DNA from: Theocolax elegans
Taxonomy: Eukaryota > Arthropoda > Insecta > Hymenoptera > Cerocephalidae
Reading direction: 5' to 3'
Length of the DNA stretch: 64,000 bases
NCBI GenBank assembly: GCA_026168455.1
Contig: CM047427.1
Coordinates: 66,096,162 to 66,160,161, forward strand
Each line of letters begins with the position of its first letter. The first letter of the stretch is position 1. The position numbers and the translations under genes are program-made. The notes beneath the pieces are model-generated. The model did no database searches. It saw nothing but the letters and a program-made list of their open reading frames with translations, and was not told the DNA's origin. Below, one piece after another: positions 46,152 through 61,010 of this stretch.

Positions 46152-49100
46152 CACGGGCACACAAGCACACGGACACACACATGTAGTAGAGAAAATAAGG
46201 TTGAAAAAGGCAGGAAAAAGAGCGAGTCGCGGCGGTAATGGTTATCCGGCATTAAACCGGGAAGAGGGGCTGCGTTCCTTTTATCTTGCGTAGAAAGAGA
46301 TACTCGCACGCATTGACATTAAGTAGAGTGATGTCGAGTTTCGCGAGACACGAGGTAGGTATCGCCGAAGGACGCGCCCGTGGAAACGTAAAAAATCATC
46401 CCGCTTCGCTTCTCGTCGGTGTGTGCGTATATACTTCCGCATACCTATACCTTGGGATGTATATACCTGGAGGTATGGTGGCGCGGTCTTGTGCCAGTGG
46501 TCTTGATTGCTCTACATTTTTTTTTCTCTTTCCATTGCGTTAGAGCGCGCGTTAACGCGATACAATCATTTCCGGCATATTATTGTTCGCGGTTTTTGTA
46601 TATACCTTCGACAGGGTTAACCATTTCATTTATATATACCTATATATGTATATCGTTCACAGGAACCATCGAGGCCTAAATGACATCGAGACGTTCGTCG
46701 CGTGAGATCGAGTTATATTGGCTTAGACTTGTATAGTTTATATAGAAATATATATCATAGTATAGTAATATCTCAGATCTTCGAATAATATTTTTATTAT
46801 TAAGAACTTGTTTACCCTCTCGATTCCGATGGATCTTTAATGTTTTAATTATCGAGTGGATAGTGAAATAACATGGAATCTGTCATATTTAGTTGAAGAA
46901 CCGCTTATTTAACTATGCACTTTAAAGTTTATGCGCTTACGTCAAATTCCGCATGTTTCGTTGCGTTTATAAAAATTAGCCTTTGTATTTTTTTTTTCTT
47001 TTTAAGTTAATGCACTGTAAATAAATACAAGATCGTTATGTGCACAGTGCAGATGAAAAAAATATTTAATTACCGTTAAACGAGAGTAAAAAATTATTTC
47101 CGCGAAAGAGTTGAAACTAGTTTCTCGTGTCATCAAACAATTAGCTTTGAAAAGTAGGTCAAACAACCTGGTATATATATTTCCTTTGGTGGTTTTTCGA
47201 GTGACGGTTTAACAATCCGGTGTACCAGTGTATACGGATAATTGTAGGACTAATTTAAAAAATCTTTTTCCTTAACGATTTTAACGATTTTTAATTCTCA
47301 ATTATTGTGCCGGTGAAATATACTATTATTCTTGCAGTACTTTTTAACGTATTTTTATATTTAAATACTAGCTGTTACTATCTAGTTTTTACATTAAAAT
47401 ATATGTAATTGAATATATAAAAGTAATTAAAATAACTAAAATAGTTTGAAACAATGTGGTGTGTTGTGTAACTGTACTGGAAACACATTTTTTAACTACT
47501 TGCATTTGATTTGTCAGTATTAGCGAGGAATATTATAAATATTTACAAGGAAAACCTCATATATTTGGAACGCCGATCATGCTTTAACTCTAGGATATAT
47601 ATAGTAGAATTCAAAATATAAGAAATAGCTGGGAAATTAATAAATGGACAGCGAAAATGGTTAGGTATTGACTCCCGATGAAACGCTTTTTCGCCCATTT
47701 CTCTCACATTTATTGGAATGAGCATAACCACCAAACATAAAGTATTAATTTCTGGGTAATGTTCTAAACAAAATGCGAAGGATGTTGTGAAATTTGATCT
47801 CTTTTACCATTTCCGATCGAGTCCGACGATTGTTTGCGTCGTACAAACACTCATTTTCAAGATATTTTAACTTTTATAAATTAATCACCAAATTGATCCA
47901 AAACATTTTTGCAGGCTTGTTCATAGCCTATAATGCGCCAGGTATCCTGCTTACGGAAACTAGTTTTACAACCTTCAAAATACTTAGTTCAATCCTAACA
48001 TTTATAGATTATTCTATTAAATAGCTAGGAAAGGTTAAAAAAAGCGTTTCATCGCAACCCCAAAAATATACCTAGTTTTACCCTATTTCTAGTTTAACTG
48101 GCTTGGTACTGCTCACTAAATGGATTTCAATTCGTGATGTGAATATATGAAGAAAACTAGAGCCCCAAACCCTAACAATCGTTTTTTACGAAAGTTATTT
48201 CTCATTGAAGCAAATATTTAAAAACAGAAGATTTACTAAGATCGCTTATAACTCTTGAATGATTATACGGATAGAAAATCGAACCACACTTTAAAAGTAA
48301 GTTGAGTGTAAGTAGATTTAAGAAAAGGAGCTCCAATCTCTTAGTTTGGTTCAAAGTAACAAAAGTTAAAAGAAATATTGCTAAAAATTGAGCACTTTAA
48401 TTTAGTTAACTTTTTAGGCATGTGATATATGATTTATTTGTAAAAAGGTGTTTTTACCGAGATAAATTTTTTTTTGTTTTTTTATTACAGTCTACCTTTG
48501 GGAACGCGGAAGATCTTTCAAGTACATTTATCGTAATTTCCGTTAGTCTCTTATAATTTTCGATTTTCAATTATCCCGGTTCTTTCTAAAACAGTCTCAA
48601 ATAAAAAAATTCTTTAATTTAAGAAGAAAGAAAAAAAATATGGGTAAGTAAAGAGCTATATAGAACTAAAGTGAGTAAGTAGTTGTAAATCAAACTTGGA
48701 ATCTTGCCTTATCGTTAAAACACGTTTAGCATAAAATTAATAAAAATAATTTATGTGCAACTGTTCGAAGCAAAAAGAAATGCTAGGATGTGATTTTCGG
48801 TGTCTTTTTAAAGTGGTTATTTCACTTTGAGATATGGACAAGCATTATGATTTATCTGTAGGTTTTATCTGGCATATGATATTATTATCGAGTACTCTTC
48901 AATAGTGTTTAAAAATAAAGTAACGTATACCACTTCGCGAAATATGCATGTTAATTTTACAAATAAAATGTAGTTGAACTAGAAAAAATATACTAATTTA
49001 TTAGTAATTTTAATAATGTGACCGTGTGATGATTAACTACTATTAATAATTATATTTGATCAGACTGTTAATACATATATCGGAGTTAAAAATGAAAAAA

Positions 49101-52100
49101 AAGAGTTGCACAGTTTTATAAGTGTAGAGATCCTTTGTTTAGTTCGTACGATAAGCATTAAGAAAAATGGAGACTAAGATCACTAATTAAGCTCATCTGA
49201 AAGTTTAGGGCCTAACGACGTCCTTTTACCCTTGTGATAGAAACGCGAAACACCACACAAAAGACCTTGCAAGGCAGTGACTAGTGAACTTGAAGGAAGT
49301 CCGGCTCGTGGAGAAGAGAGAGGATCGTCACGTTTACCTTCTCATCGGATATATTGCTTTGTTCGCTTTATATACCAGCAGCTAGTTCCTAATAAACACA
49401 CGTTTAGACTTTTTCTATCTTCCCTATCTTCATTCTCTTTTTGTATATATCTTCATTTATAATACTTGTTTTTCCTACCATCCTCTATAAAACATAGGAA
49501 ATAAAATAATAAATAGTAGTTTTTATAAAAATTAATTTAATTATACAATTATTACCTATCTATAAGGATGTATATAGTAGAGTGTAGATTTTTATTTAAA
49601 CAAACAAAATACTAACAGTGTAAAGATTGCTAAAATAATTGTTGCTAAATTGTAACAACTGTAGAACTGATTACTTATGATTTATTCTTAGATGTATATT
49701 AATCGGTGGAGTTCGTATACGCAACTGGACAATATTGATAATTATAATGTAAAGTGTACGAGAAAGATGCGTGGCGAAACTAGACTAACAAGTCATCACA
49801 TCTATATTTTGTTATAATATCAAGTGGCGCCATGATGGCACGTATGATTAGTAAATATAAATGATTATACGATGAATTTGTGAAAATAATTAATACAACT
49901 TTAGGTGATTGATAGATAACTATGTTGCTATTAATTACAAGGTATAACTTTGAAATGAATAACGTCAAATTGTTGAAAGAATTTTGAATCAAAGCTGACA
50001 CTACTATTACATGCTTCCGTAGACTGCGTAGAAGATAAATTAAAATTAATTAACAAAAAAGAAGAAAAAAATACACGTAACTGAGTTATCTAAAAGGAAG
50101 AACTAGGTTTTCCGAAAATGCAAAAATATATTATATACCCTTGTACAATAATATTTCGCAAATAGTATCAAAGCGAATAGACGTACAGTTATACTTCGAC
50201 ACCACGGATTCGGTAAATAAAATAAAATAAAAGAGAGAGAGAGAGAGGCGCTCAGGTGAGATGATAAAGAAAGAAGTTCGTCTATATCTGGGTAGTATAT
50301 ATACGAAAGATAGTGGTGGATCGATGCAACCGTTAGACGGACCAATATAAACGCCGGAGAACGCGGTATATAAGTTTTAGCTTGGAACGAAGACGCGCGT
50401 GATTACAGGAAGATATTTCGCCTAACCGTCAAGTTCGAGGGGGCAAAAACAAACGGACAAGTGCGCGCGTGGAGGGCACCAAGTGTGAAATAAAGTCTGT
50501 ATAGCGAGTGAGCGGGCTCGTGCTCGCGCTCGTGCTCGCGGACGACTCGATCGATGGGTAAAAGAAATAAAAGAGAAGGAAAAGGAGGAGGAGGAGGAGG
50601 AGGAGGAGGAGGTGAAAGAGAAGGAGAAGGATGGGTTTACCTTTGAGGTTTCAGGAGAAGTTGGGTGGCTAACTACGCCGCTCGGGTCCAAGAGAGCAGC
50701 CCCCGCTTGTCCGTGTAATTTTCACGCGTTTCTTAGCATCTCCATTACACGCGTCCGTGGGCAGTTTCCCTCGAGGTATATTGTGTCCTATGCGGAGCTT
50801 GCGCGGGACTCCTTCGATTCTCCAATCTCTCTTTCTCTCGGATGATTAACGGACGCGAGCAACCTCCGAGTCTCGGCGCGATCATTAGTCGGGTTAATCT
50901 ATGGTTGGGGTCACTCGCGCGCGCGCCGCGAAATGCCCCGCTTTAAACTCAAGTTCGCCTCGCGCGCTCGCCCGCGTCCTCCATAGATGAGATAAGACCT
51001 CTGCACCACCTTGGAATCTGAGCGATGCACTTCCATACGTGTATGCGCCTCTGCCTACCTCGCTCGACACACACACGCACACACACACACACACACAAAC
51101 GGGAAAATCGTGTTCTTCGCTTTTACTTTTATCGTGATATTCTTGTGAGCGCGAGCGCGGTTTAAGGACCAGAAAAGAAATCACGAATACCTTCCTTCTT
51201 AGGCCTTGGTTTAACTGTTAATGTCGCGATTTTCTCCTTCTCTATATACCGGAGGACACTTAATGATCAATCGGTCTTACCTTTCGACGCTTCGTACTTA
51301 GCCAACCGTACCAACGGTATATTTCACCACCGATTCTCCTTCTACACTATCGTAAACCATTACATCCTTCGTCTTAACAATAAACCTTAATAAACGTACT
51401 TGCACCAATCACATTTCATTCGATATTACAATTAACGTTTTTTTAACGAATGCATTCAACGTCACCATCCAGAATCATTATTTATGGAAATAGAAATTAA
51501 AATTAACTCTGCCCAACTATTATACATAATATTTTTTAAACGAAAGCATGTAAAGTTGTGATAGATCGTTAAAGAAACTATCAAAGACAGTTCAAATGTT
51601 TGGATATGTACCTTTAGTAAACGCGCAAACGCAATATGTTACTTTGAATAAATTAGAATATTCCCCTAGTAGAATTTTGAGCATAATTGAAACGGTTTTT
51701 AAGCCAGAAAGTGACGAATTAGCAAAAACTGCTCAAAATATGATCCTAATATGATCAAATTACAAATTTTGTCTAACCTTAAAATGCTCAATTTCTACTA
51801 GGGTCTATACTTATTCATTTTACGAAACTTATCAAATTACTAGGAAGAAAGGAACGTTTTGTAATGTGATACTTATTAGTCGTATTTTTCATATAAACAT
51901 TCATGTAAAATTCTTTGTATACTCATGTAAACTACAAGTCCTACTTTGCTGGTGCCATTATTACCTATATACTTCATAACCTCATCTAGACTATATAGTT
52001 TAAGTAATTTCGGTACGGTCATTAATTTTTCGTTCGGTAATCATTTATGGTATATGATTTTAATTGCCTGCAAAAACCCTTTCCAGAAAGTAGAAAACTG

Positions 52101-55100
52101 GAATATCAAGATTGCAACCCATTTTTTTTCTTTTACGATAAAATATTCAGTTTGTCGCGATTAGATCGCATAAGTGCGTACCGGGTATTATTATGCAAAC
52201 CTATTTTTTTTTGTTTCTTCATATTATACCTTGTAATATAAATAACAAAATTATACTTTCGGGTAACTGGTAAATGATATTAAAATGAAACTACGCGAGA
52301 ACGGCAAACGTGTTATTTACTTGGGAAACGATTACGATGTATACAGAACGATTTTAAATTAAATTAAATTATAATCCATATTAATTAAAGTTAAACGGGA
52401 CCGATGTAACCAACACTAGATAAAGTAAATTATTACTAATCTTATATAGATTGATTTTATATACAAAAGAAAAAAGTTGAACAACGTTATAGACATTCAA
52501 TATTGTACGCGCATACACGGTGTTATCCGTATATACGAACATTGATTAAATATGTTGAAGGGTTGTAATGAAACTAAGTTAATTTCGAGAGTATAGGGTG
52601 TATCAATATTGTTAACGAAATATCGTCGTGCGAGCGATAAGATAAGAGGCGGCGAATGATAAGAAGACGCGTGCGCGCGTGGGGAGAAGCAAATTGGCTA
52701 ATAAGCGTGCCCGATCGCTATCGCATCGTGGAATCTCATTGGTAATATATATATAAGACACGCATACACATACGCGTCGTTTGGTGTAAATCATTGAACC
52801 CACCGGAAGTGTGTACACGACGTTACTTTGTATGTATATATAGATAAATGTATACGTATAAGTATATTTTCTTGTTTGCGCACTACTCTCTTTCTTGTAT
52901 TTATATATATATATATATATATATACATATTCGAGATCGGTTGTTCTCTCTGCCTTTCTCTATTTCTCAATCTTCCTGTGTCTTTCTATATAGCAGCGCA
53001 AATATACACATTCGGATTTTATGACTATCATCACGTTGTATTTTCTATTTTTCTGCTGGCTTTGAGCCATCCGTTACACCAGTTTACTTTTTTTGTCCAA
53101 TAGGTTTATGTACTAACTTAATTTGCTCGAATTTGTTAATCTCAGTCTATAGTTATTTTCTTTGCGGAAGAAACACAACTTTTTTCGATTTATGAAGAAT
53201 GTATTATTTACATTTATACTTTTTGTTGTAATTTTCAAGTTTCCCTTGTGTTAACTTATCACTCTCTTTATGTGCATACACATATACCTATATATATTTT
53301 CAGTGGAACTGTCCCGGAAATACTTTATAATATAATAATAAACATTATCGTGATAGTTATAATTTTTTAATTTTGTTGCAATATGCTTTATTTCAAATAT
53401 TTTAGTTTTGTATTTCATTTGAAAAGTTTTAGTAGTTGATTAATAACCACGTAAAAGTATAGTGAAACTGATGTATTACCATTGCGATGAGAATCGGTAA
53501 CATTGTTGTTTAAATTAACAATCCATAATTTGTATGTATTAGTTTTGAAAAATTATTAATACATGTTTATATGTATATATACATCTATACATACTATACT
53601 TCGTAGCTGAATTAGAAAAAAATCGGTATACTTAAACGATTTTGCCTTTTGAAGTGAAAAGGTGCAAAGGTTTTCGCATCCGTTCATCATATTTTTCTCT
53701 TACGCGTCTTAACCATCTCCTTCTCTTCACGTAATTTTCAGTAGGGACGTGCTTCTAATTCAACGGTTGAACTTTTTTTCTCAAGCAATCGTTAAGGTGT
53801 TGGCTTTCCCCGAGACTCGAGAAAATCGAAGCTCCACGTAGCTATGCGGATGTGCGATACTTTATGTAGTCGCACTAACATGTCGATGCTTCGAAATTGA
53901 TGCACCTGGGAAATTTACTTCTTACGCTTAAGGCTCGGGAGCGTATTTTTCATTCGGTAATTGAACCATTTGAATGATCTTTTCTTTAATGCACATAATA
54001 GCTCGATCCCTTACATGTTTTTTAACCGTTTAATATCTCGACCGTTTATATTTTTCCTCTTATATTTATGTGATTAATTAGAGTAAGTTATTTAATTCGT
54101 TAATACGCGGTTTTTTAACATGATAATAATTTAATGTACTGTATAAACTGTTTATACGATATACTTAGAAAAAAAGAGATACACGCGTTGCATAATATTT
54201 AGATAGATATAATCGTATAACTATATACGCGCTAATAATTGTGCTAAATTCTTATTACTTTTCTGTAGGTTGCTATTTAGTACTAGAAGAAAATTACTAC
54301 GTCAAATAAAGATGTAAAGTGATAATTGATATACACATGCGTGTAGTAGGAAAATGTTTTGTTCCATCTCAGCAACTTCCATAGTTATTGTACGTTTACA
54401 CGAATAGCTCTCTTCGTGAAAGGTTTAAGAAGCGAAAGCCACGCAACGTGTGTAACATACTGCATCAAAGATAATTATTTACTAGCATTTTTCACGTTCA
54501 TAAGCTCCGAATAACTTTGTTTTACTCTCAACGATAGCAATACATTATATTTATTTGTTTAATTTGTATAGCAATTAATTAGTGATTGATCAGTCTATTG
54601 TCATTTAATGATCATTTATAAATATTTAGATTTTATCGAGGTTTTATCTATAACAAACCGGATTTTCGAAAAAGGTGATCGGTTTGTTTTATTTTATTTT
54701 TTTTAATTTAAACGAAAGGGAATAAAGAAAATTCATTGATATACACGTGTATAGGTATTAAGGTATGAAGGAAAAATCGATTTATGCGCATTAAATGGAG
54801 ATTGCGATAGGATTAAAAGTAATGCGATATAAATAAAGAAGAAGCAAGAGAGAGAAGGATAAACCGTTGGCTTATTAACGGGTTTGGCGTTGGGCACGTG
54901 TTACACACGCCTCTCCGAGTCCCCGGGCCTGTTTTTGCGAGAGCTCGCGCGCGCGCGCGCACACGCTTATACTTTCTTCTTTTGCGCGTTTTGTCGATTC
55001 CTGGGTAATTGCATCTCGCAGCATCTCGGGAAGCGGGAAGCGGGAAGCGGGAAGCGCGCGCGATAGCCGTTGTCTGTTTGGACTGTTTTGCGCCCAGGTT

Positions 55101-58100
55101 TATGGGCCACATTTTTTTGAGCCCTCGTGTACAGCTATACCTCGTGTACGTGTACATACTACTTGTACGTTCACAGTAGTAGTAGTAAGAGGAGGAGGGG
55201 AAGGAGGAGGAGGGTCAAGGTCGTTTTTATTCTCTGCGGGTATGATTACTTACCGCTTCGTGGTCGCTGGCCTCGTGAGCAAGGGCCTCTCGCGTCTCAT
55301 TTCGATTGCCGTCTTCTTCGTCTGGACCTGAGCCACTTCCGGTCCAATAATCTTCCGTTGTGTCGTCTACCGAGGATTCCTCTGCTGTCGATTCTAAATC
55401 GGCATTTTCGGCGTTTGCCACCTGTGTAGATTTCGAAGAATGTGTCAGAGTGTCAACTAACGAAAAGCCATCGGATTAATAATTATTAACTACTTTAGTT
55501 ATTAAGTCACTCAAAAGGCAATATCACAAAATTATGATATATGGGAAAGAAACTGAAAAGTGTAAATACGATCGACATTTAATTATAAAATTACGCATAC
55601 CTTTGGACGAGATATATGCTTTTTTGCTGTAGTACTTAATTGATTTTGAAATATTCATCTCGTATCGAATTACGTAACGTAACTGATATCTCTACCCTTG
55701 ATCGGTAACGCGATAATTAACTAAATATTACAGTGTATTTAAGAAACGATACAGCCTTTTGATAAGGCTGATTTACGATTGCTCTTGTCAGTTGGAAGGA
55801 ACTTGTGGTTTTGCATAATTACCGGAATGCTGAATTTATAAATAAAAATGGCTCTGTGTACATATTTTTTTTTTTTTAGAAAAATTGTATGTATATAGCT
55901 TTTCTTTATTTTCTTCACAGTTAATGGATAGATTAAAATTCAAAGGTGCTTTCGATACAATAGCAAATTAATGCGATTGTTCAATCAAGAATTTCTGCAA
56001 CGATGCATTATGCATGAAGTATTATAATTGAAGCAACAACGTTTTAACCAACTCACCCGTGACCTTGTGGAAAGTGCCGCCAGCATCCAAACAACAAAGA
56101 ATCTGAAACAGGTAATAACAAGAACAGACTTTTAATAACCAATGGAAACTTTATTATTTTATGTATTATTCCATATATATTGTTTAATACGTGTATGTAT
56201 AATATCACTATAAACGCTGTAAAAGTAAAAGTAAAAATTAACAAAGTTTGCACGAGAGTATAGAGAGATTAACAACCACGTCTGTAGCAATTTAAATCTG
56301 TTACTTAAATAACCTCGGGGTAACGCTTGATAAACCTATAATAATCTCGCTTATTTTCTGGTACAATTTGGAAAAAAAAAACAAAGTATTAAAATGTAAA
56401 TAATGGATGAATATGCAGACGAATATGCACGCTTTATATACACCAGCGGACAGATGCGTTTAAAAATTTACAACTAGAAGCATACCGATGCGTGTAAAAA
56501 AAATATGTTTCTACTTCGATCAGAGGAGGACTTTGATCGTGATTAAACTAGCATTCAATACGAAATTCACGTTAATTATCACTCCTGTTAAATAGATAAT
56601 TGAGAATAATAAAAAGATACGTATCGGGGTAGAGGTTTGAAAATGAAGTTTCAATATAAGCCCGAGGGTTAAAAAATGAAAAAGGAAAAGGATTGCAAAT
56701 ATTAGTCGAGCCAATAATCGAAGAAGGCTTAATTGCTCGGTATAAGATCCATCGGTGCAGAATAGCAGCAGCAGCAGCAGCATCCCTAGGTATAGGTTGA
56801 GATCGCCGGTGCGAATAACGGATCGTGAAAATGCGATCTCTCGGATGCGTGCACAGGAATGAAAATAGAGGTAAAAAGTTGAAAAAAGAAATGAGGATAC
56901 TAAGCACCCGCGTGACGTAATCGCACGCGTGCGTCTAGGGGACTTTTCCGCGAGCATCATGGAAGTTCATTACACGCGAGCGGGTGCTTATTATTAGTCG
57001 CGTGTGCGTCGATGATTGCGGTATATAACGTTCGAGTGGACGCGCGTAATCAACGACCGGTGATCCAGCGGCGCGTTCGTCCATTCGTGGGCGACAACGA
57101 GTGCCTATACACCCGAGATGGTCACTCGCGCAGGGAGGGAAAATAACCGAGAGCCAGCTGTTCGAACGGTCTATTAAAGAGAGAGAGAGGGGGGAAGGGG
57201 TGGGGGGAGGGAAAATGGAAGAAAACAAGGCGTACTCGCGAGCTTATCGCGAACTCGAAATCAATTGCCGCTCATGATGAGACCGAGAGTCTCTCTTTAA
57301 CCGCGATCACGCAGGTTCTGCACGCAATCGATTATGTAAAACCGTGGAAAGTGATCGAGAAAGAGAGAATAAAATTGTTCGTTACTGCCTTGAATGAGAT
57401 TGATCGTTAGTTTGCGCAAATACCTTGACTTTACTCGAACAATTAGAATCAGTTGGATGTCCGTCTAATGGGTTTCTCTATGGGAATCATTCGTTGAATC
57501 AACCTTTTCGATCCACCTTTACGAAAGGGTCAACTCTTTCGAGTTTCGCCTATACCCTTTTCACTTGCTTGATATACACTTTAAATACAGAGTTTACTGG
57601 CTTTGCATGATTCCTCTGTATATATAATTCGATTCGAAGACTGTAATTCTCTCTGCTAAAAAGATGAATTCTCTCGAGTGCGTAATTGTGCATTATCATA
57701 AGTGCACGTACGAGGAGCGCCAATCATCGAATAAGCCGTAATGTATAATTGAATCGGTAAACGATCGATATATATCGCTCAAAAAGGTTATTCAATGCGT
57801 ATCCTGTGTTACGCATTTGTATCTATACTTGCTCCGAGTTTCAATACACAGAAAGAGAATAGGAGAAAAACGTTTTCCATACAACACTGCGAATCGAGAT
57901 CGTAATGACCTGACCAAGAGGGTAGCTTCCTCGTTATCGCGATCATTTGCAAATTGCTTGCGCAACGATTTTCGAGGAAAAATAAGGTAAGAAAATTGAG
58001 GAAGAAAGAAAGAAACCCAGAGACTCTGTGTGTATATGTATATATGGACCTCGAAGGAAGACGCTACAAGAAACTCGTCGTCATTTGCATGGAAGGAGGA

Positions 58101-60971
58101 AGAAAAACCAAGTGCCCCCTTCCCTCGTTCCAAGTGCTCGAAAGAGCGATCTATCATATATACGAGCGCAAAATCTACAGTTTGCTAGAATAATACGAAA
58201 AAGCCATATTCTAATTTCCGCGAACCCGTCCTCTCATTACGCACCACAGGAAGAATGCTTTCTTAATGTTAGATTTATATTCGAAGGGGTCGAGCAAAAG
58301 TATTGACCTAAATCATTTAATTAAAGTAAAATAATTTGTGTTTTCCAATATTTTACCAATTCTTCTACCAATTATTCTTTTTCTTCGGATTAATCTTTCA
58401 ATATTCGTCGATACAAGTATCTTTGTATAAGTATTTGGACGTGTAAGATTAAGTAATTACGAGGATTAATTATTAACTGTGTAACTTTTACAAGATTATT
58501 TGGTTGGCAAGTTTATTTTTAAATTGCTGCATAAAAAAGAAAAACGCATCGCAAGAACCTGATAAAAATGAATCAAAAACAAACGAAAGCAGCAGTTATT
58601 GCATAACAGTACAAAGATGCCCCTTGTGAGAGAATCGGGTGCCAGGGCAAAAAGTGCGAGGTTATTACTCTCATAAACTTACAGGAGGGCGGGTAAAAGA
58701 TGATGGAGGGAGGGAGGGAGGGAAGAAGGCAAGGAAAAAGTCAAGCTGGCGCAAAAGGATTGATTATCACTAAGAACGTAGGATACAGCTATTAAATCAG
58801 CAAAAAATTCTCGCACTCTCGAAGGAGGCGCCTCTACACACACCTATTTACAGTTCAGCGATGTACCCGAACCTATGTAATTTCTTTTGCTCTTTTTAGA
58901 CATTAATTGCCGATTAATTAAAGAAACTGTGCTCTTTGCGAACGAGGGACGAAGGGGCAGATTGCAGATGCAACTTGTACGTAGTTATAAGTAGCATACT
59001 CGGTCATAACTATTATTAACAGGAGTACAAAAATAGTTATTTTATTGACAAAACATTATTGGTGTATATTTTTGTATAGCGAGAGAAAAAAATCAACCCT
59101 TTTTTCTTCAATAAGATATTATCGATGGTGTATACGATTGATTTGTATCATTTATAAATAGCAGCGATTCAAAAGCGATTATTAAGACATGTACTAGTTT
59201 GGTATTATTTAGTACTTTCTCGACCGTTATATGACTAAAGAAAACTGGGGTATGTAACGAGGATGCTCGAGCATGATCGGCCTTGAAATGGAACTTTTTT
59301 CACTATAATATTCAGTTACAATATAAAAATAATGTAAAACATGACTCCGTTATTCCAAAGAAAACTTAAGAAACTTGGACTTGGAATTGCGTTGTAAAAT
59401 AGGGCAGTACGTCTCTGCATATTAACAAGTAAAATAAGTTTACTATCTGCACATTTATATGCATATAATATTTACGTACAACTATTTTTTTACGTACAAT
59501 ATTTTCAAGGGATTTTTTTAAATTGCTGTTATATTTAATAATTAATATAATTATATAATAAATTATAAAGTGTTCGAACATTTTGTATATGAATTTTATA
59601 AAGTAACGTATAAGTTGTTCTTAATGAATTATTTTATTTATTTTATCTTCAATATATAATTGAGTATATAAGAATCTTACATAATTATATTTATTGATTC
59701 AAAATACAAATATAAATTACGTGCTGAGATTATCTAAATTTATTAAAATATAATCGGGATAGATGTAATTTATTACTGTAGTTTAAACTTTGTGGAGATA
59801 GCACTTTACGTATATAAACTTATTTTTTCAATATCGTAATTTATAAATTGTTATCTATTTTCACCGTGTAAATTACAATCTTTTTTTATAAACGCAGTAG
59901 AAAAAAGTTTATGTATTCATTCTTTTTCATGGTAGTTTTCTTAATTTTCTTTATAGTTTTCTGTTTAAATGTAGGATGAAGAAAAATGAATTGAATGGAG
60001 GAATGGATACCTAGAAGTAAGTATATCGTAAGTGAAAAATAGGAATTTAATCAATTATAAATACGAAGATCGGGTATCAAAGATTTGACCGTGGTTATGG
60101 AGTTGCTTGCATACCAGGAGTAACTATAATAATCTGTTGGGAAATGTGTTGAAAGAATTTATTTAAGAAGTGCAAGAGAAGTTGAGGAAATAAGAAAAAA
60201 AATAAATAAAAAGAAAGTAAGGAAGGGCAGTAAAGGTATATAGTTTTTCCCTTTGACTGGTAGTGAAATGGGAAGTCGAGCAAAGCGTAGAAGCCCGAGT
60301 ATGCAAAGTTAGGTATAATTTGCCAAAGGGAAGAAGCGCCACACGCACATTCCCGAGTTAGCTCCTGGAGAAATAGGTGCGCTCCTTTTTCCGTCTCATC
60401 GGGTACTCGGTAGCCCGTCCTTGCCTCGTTCCTTCCTCGTTTCTATTTCGCACGTTTCCCCATAAGTAAAGCATTCGGGTGCGTCTCCTCGGCTCGTTGA
60501 CGTTGACCGTCTGGACTCTGGACGACGCGCGCATACGCTTACGTACTGTGCGTACCTATGCACACCGTCCGAGTATGGGTTTTACTTTTACCCTCGTCGC
60601 CAGGAGGAGTGCGCGCGCGCGCGAGAGAGAGAGAGAGAGATAGACGAGGAGGAGAGACGGGGAGAGGGAGGTCCGCCAGCACGATTTTACGTTCAAACTA
60701 TCGCCATAGTACAAGAGACTTAAGAGCTCTTATTTAGAAGCCACCAAGAGGTTTGCCTCCTCAAAGCTCTTACGCCGGCTAGAAACGCTTGAGTGCTTTG
60801 GAAAACCGCTCTTCCCATCTACGTAGGTATATTCGCTTGGTGAACGCTATGCTTTTCTCTATATCCTCGAGACAACGCTACTACGAGAGGGTTAGGGTTT
60901 CTCTAGCTCGATATTTATGCGCGTAACACGGAGAATGGCGAATAAAGATGTTTTATCGATCCCCGACCAGA

Positions 60972-61010
<39 letters not shown>

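Larger units (their letters stand above)
42873..55253 (-). other. ZP gene intron 3 (12.4 kb)
   Basis: This is the largest intron. It carries GC- and CpG-richer islands (about 44100-46700 and 50350-51250) separated by AT-rich DNA, plus many microsatellites and two inverted-repeat pairs (47676/48054 and 51664/51803). No coding exon on either strand could be supported. The flanking junctions are phase 0, so an alternative cassette exon would be tolerated, but I saw none. Confidence 0.6.

Noticed and set aside
45917..46309. Thr-His or Cys-Val open frames on both strands
   Set aside because: They are translations of the CA microsatellite and have no coding evidence.
50422..51184. Ser/Phe- and Arg/Ala-rich minus-strand frames
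   Set aside because: They run through the GGA and CA tracts and CpG-rich sequence, with no recognisable domain and no required phase from the ZP gene.
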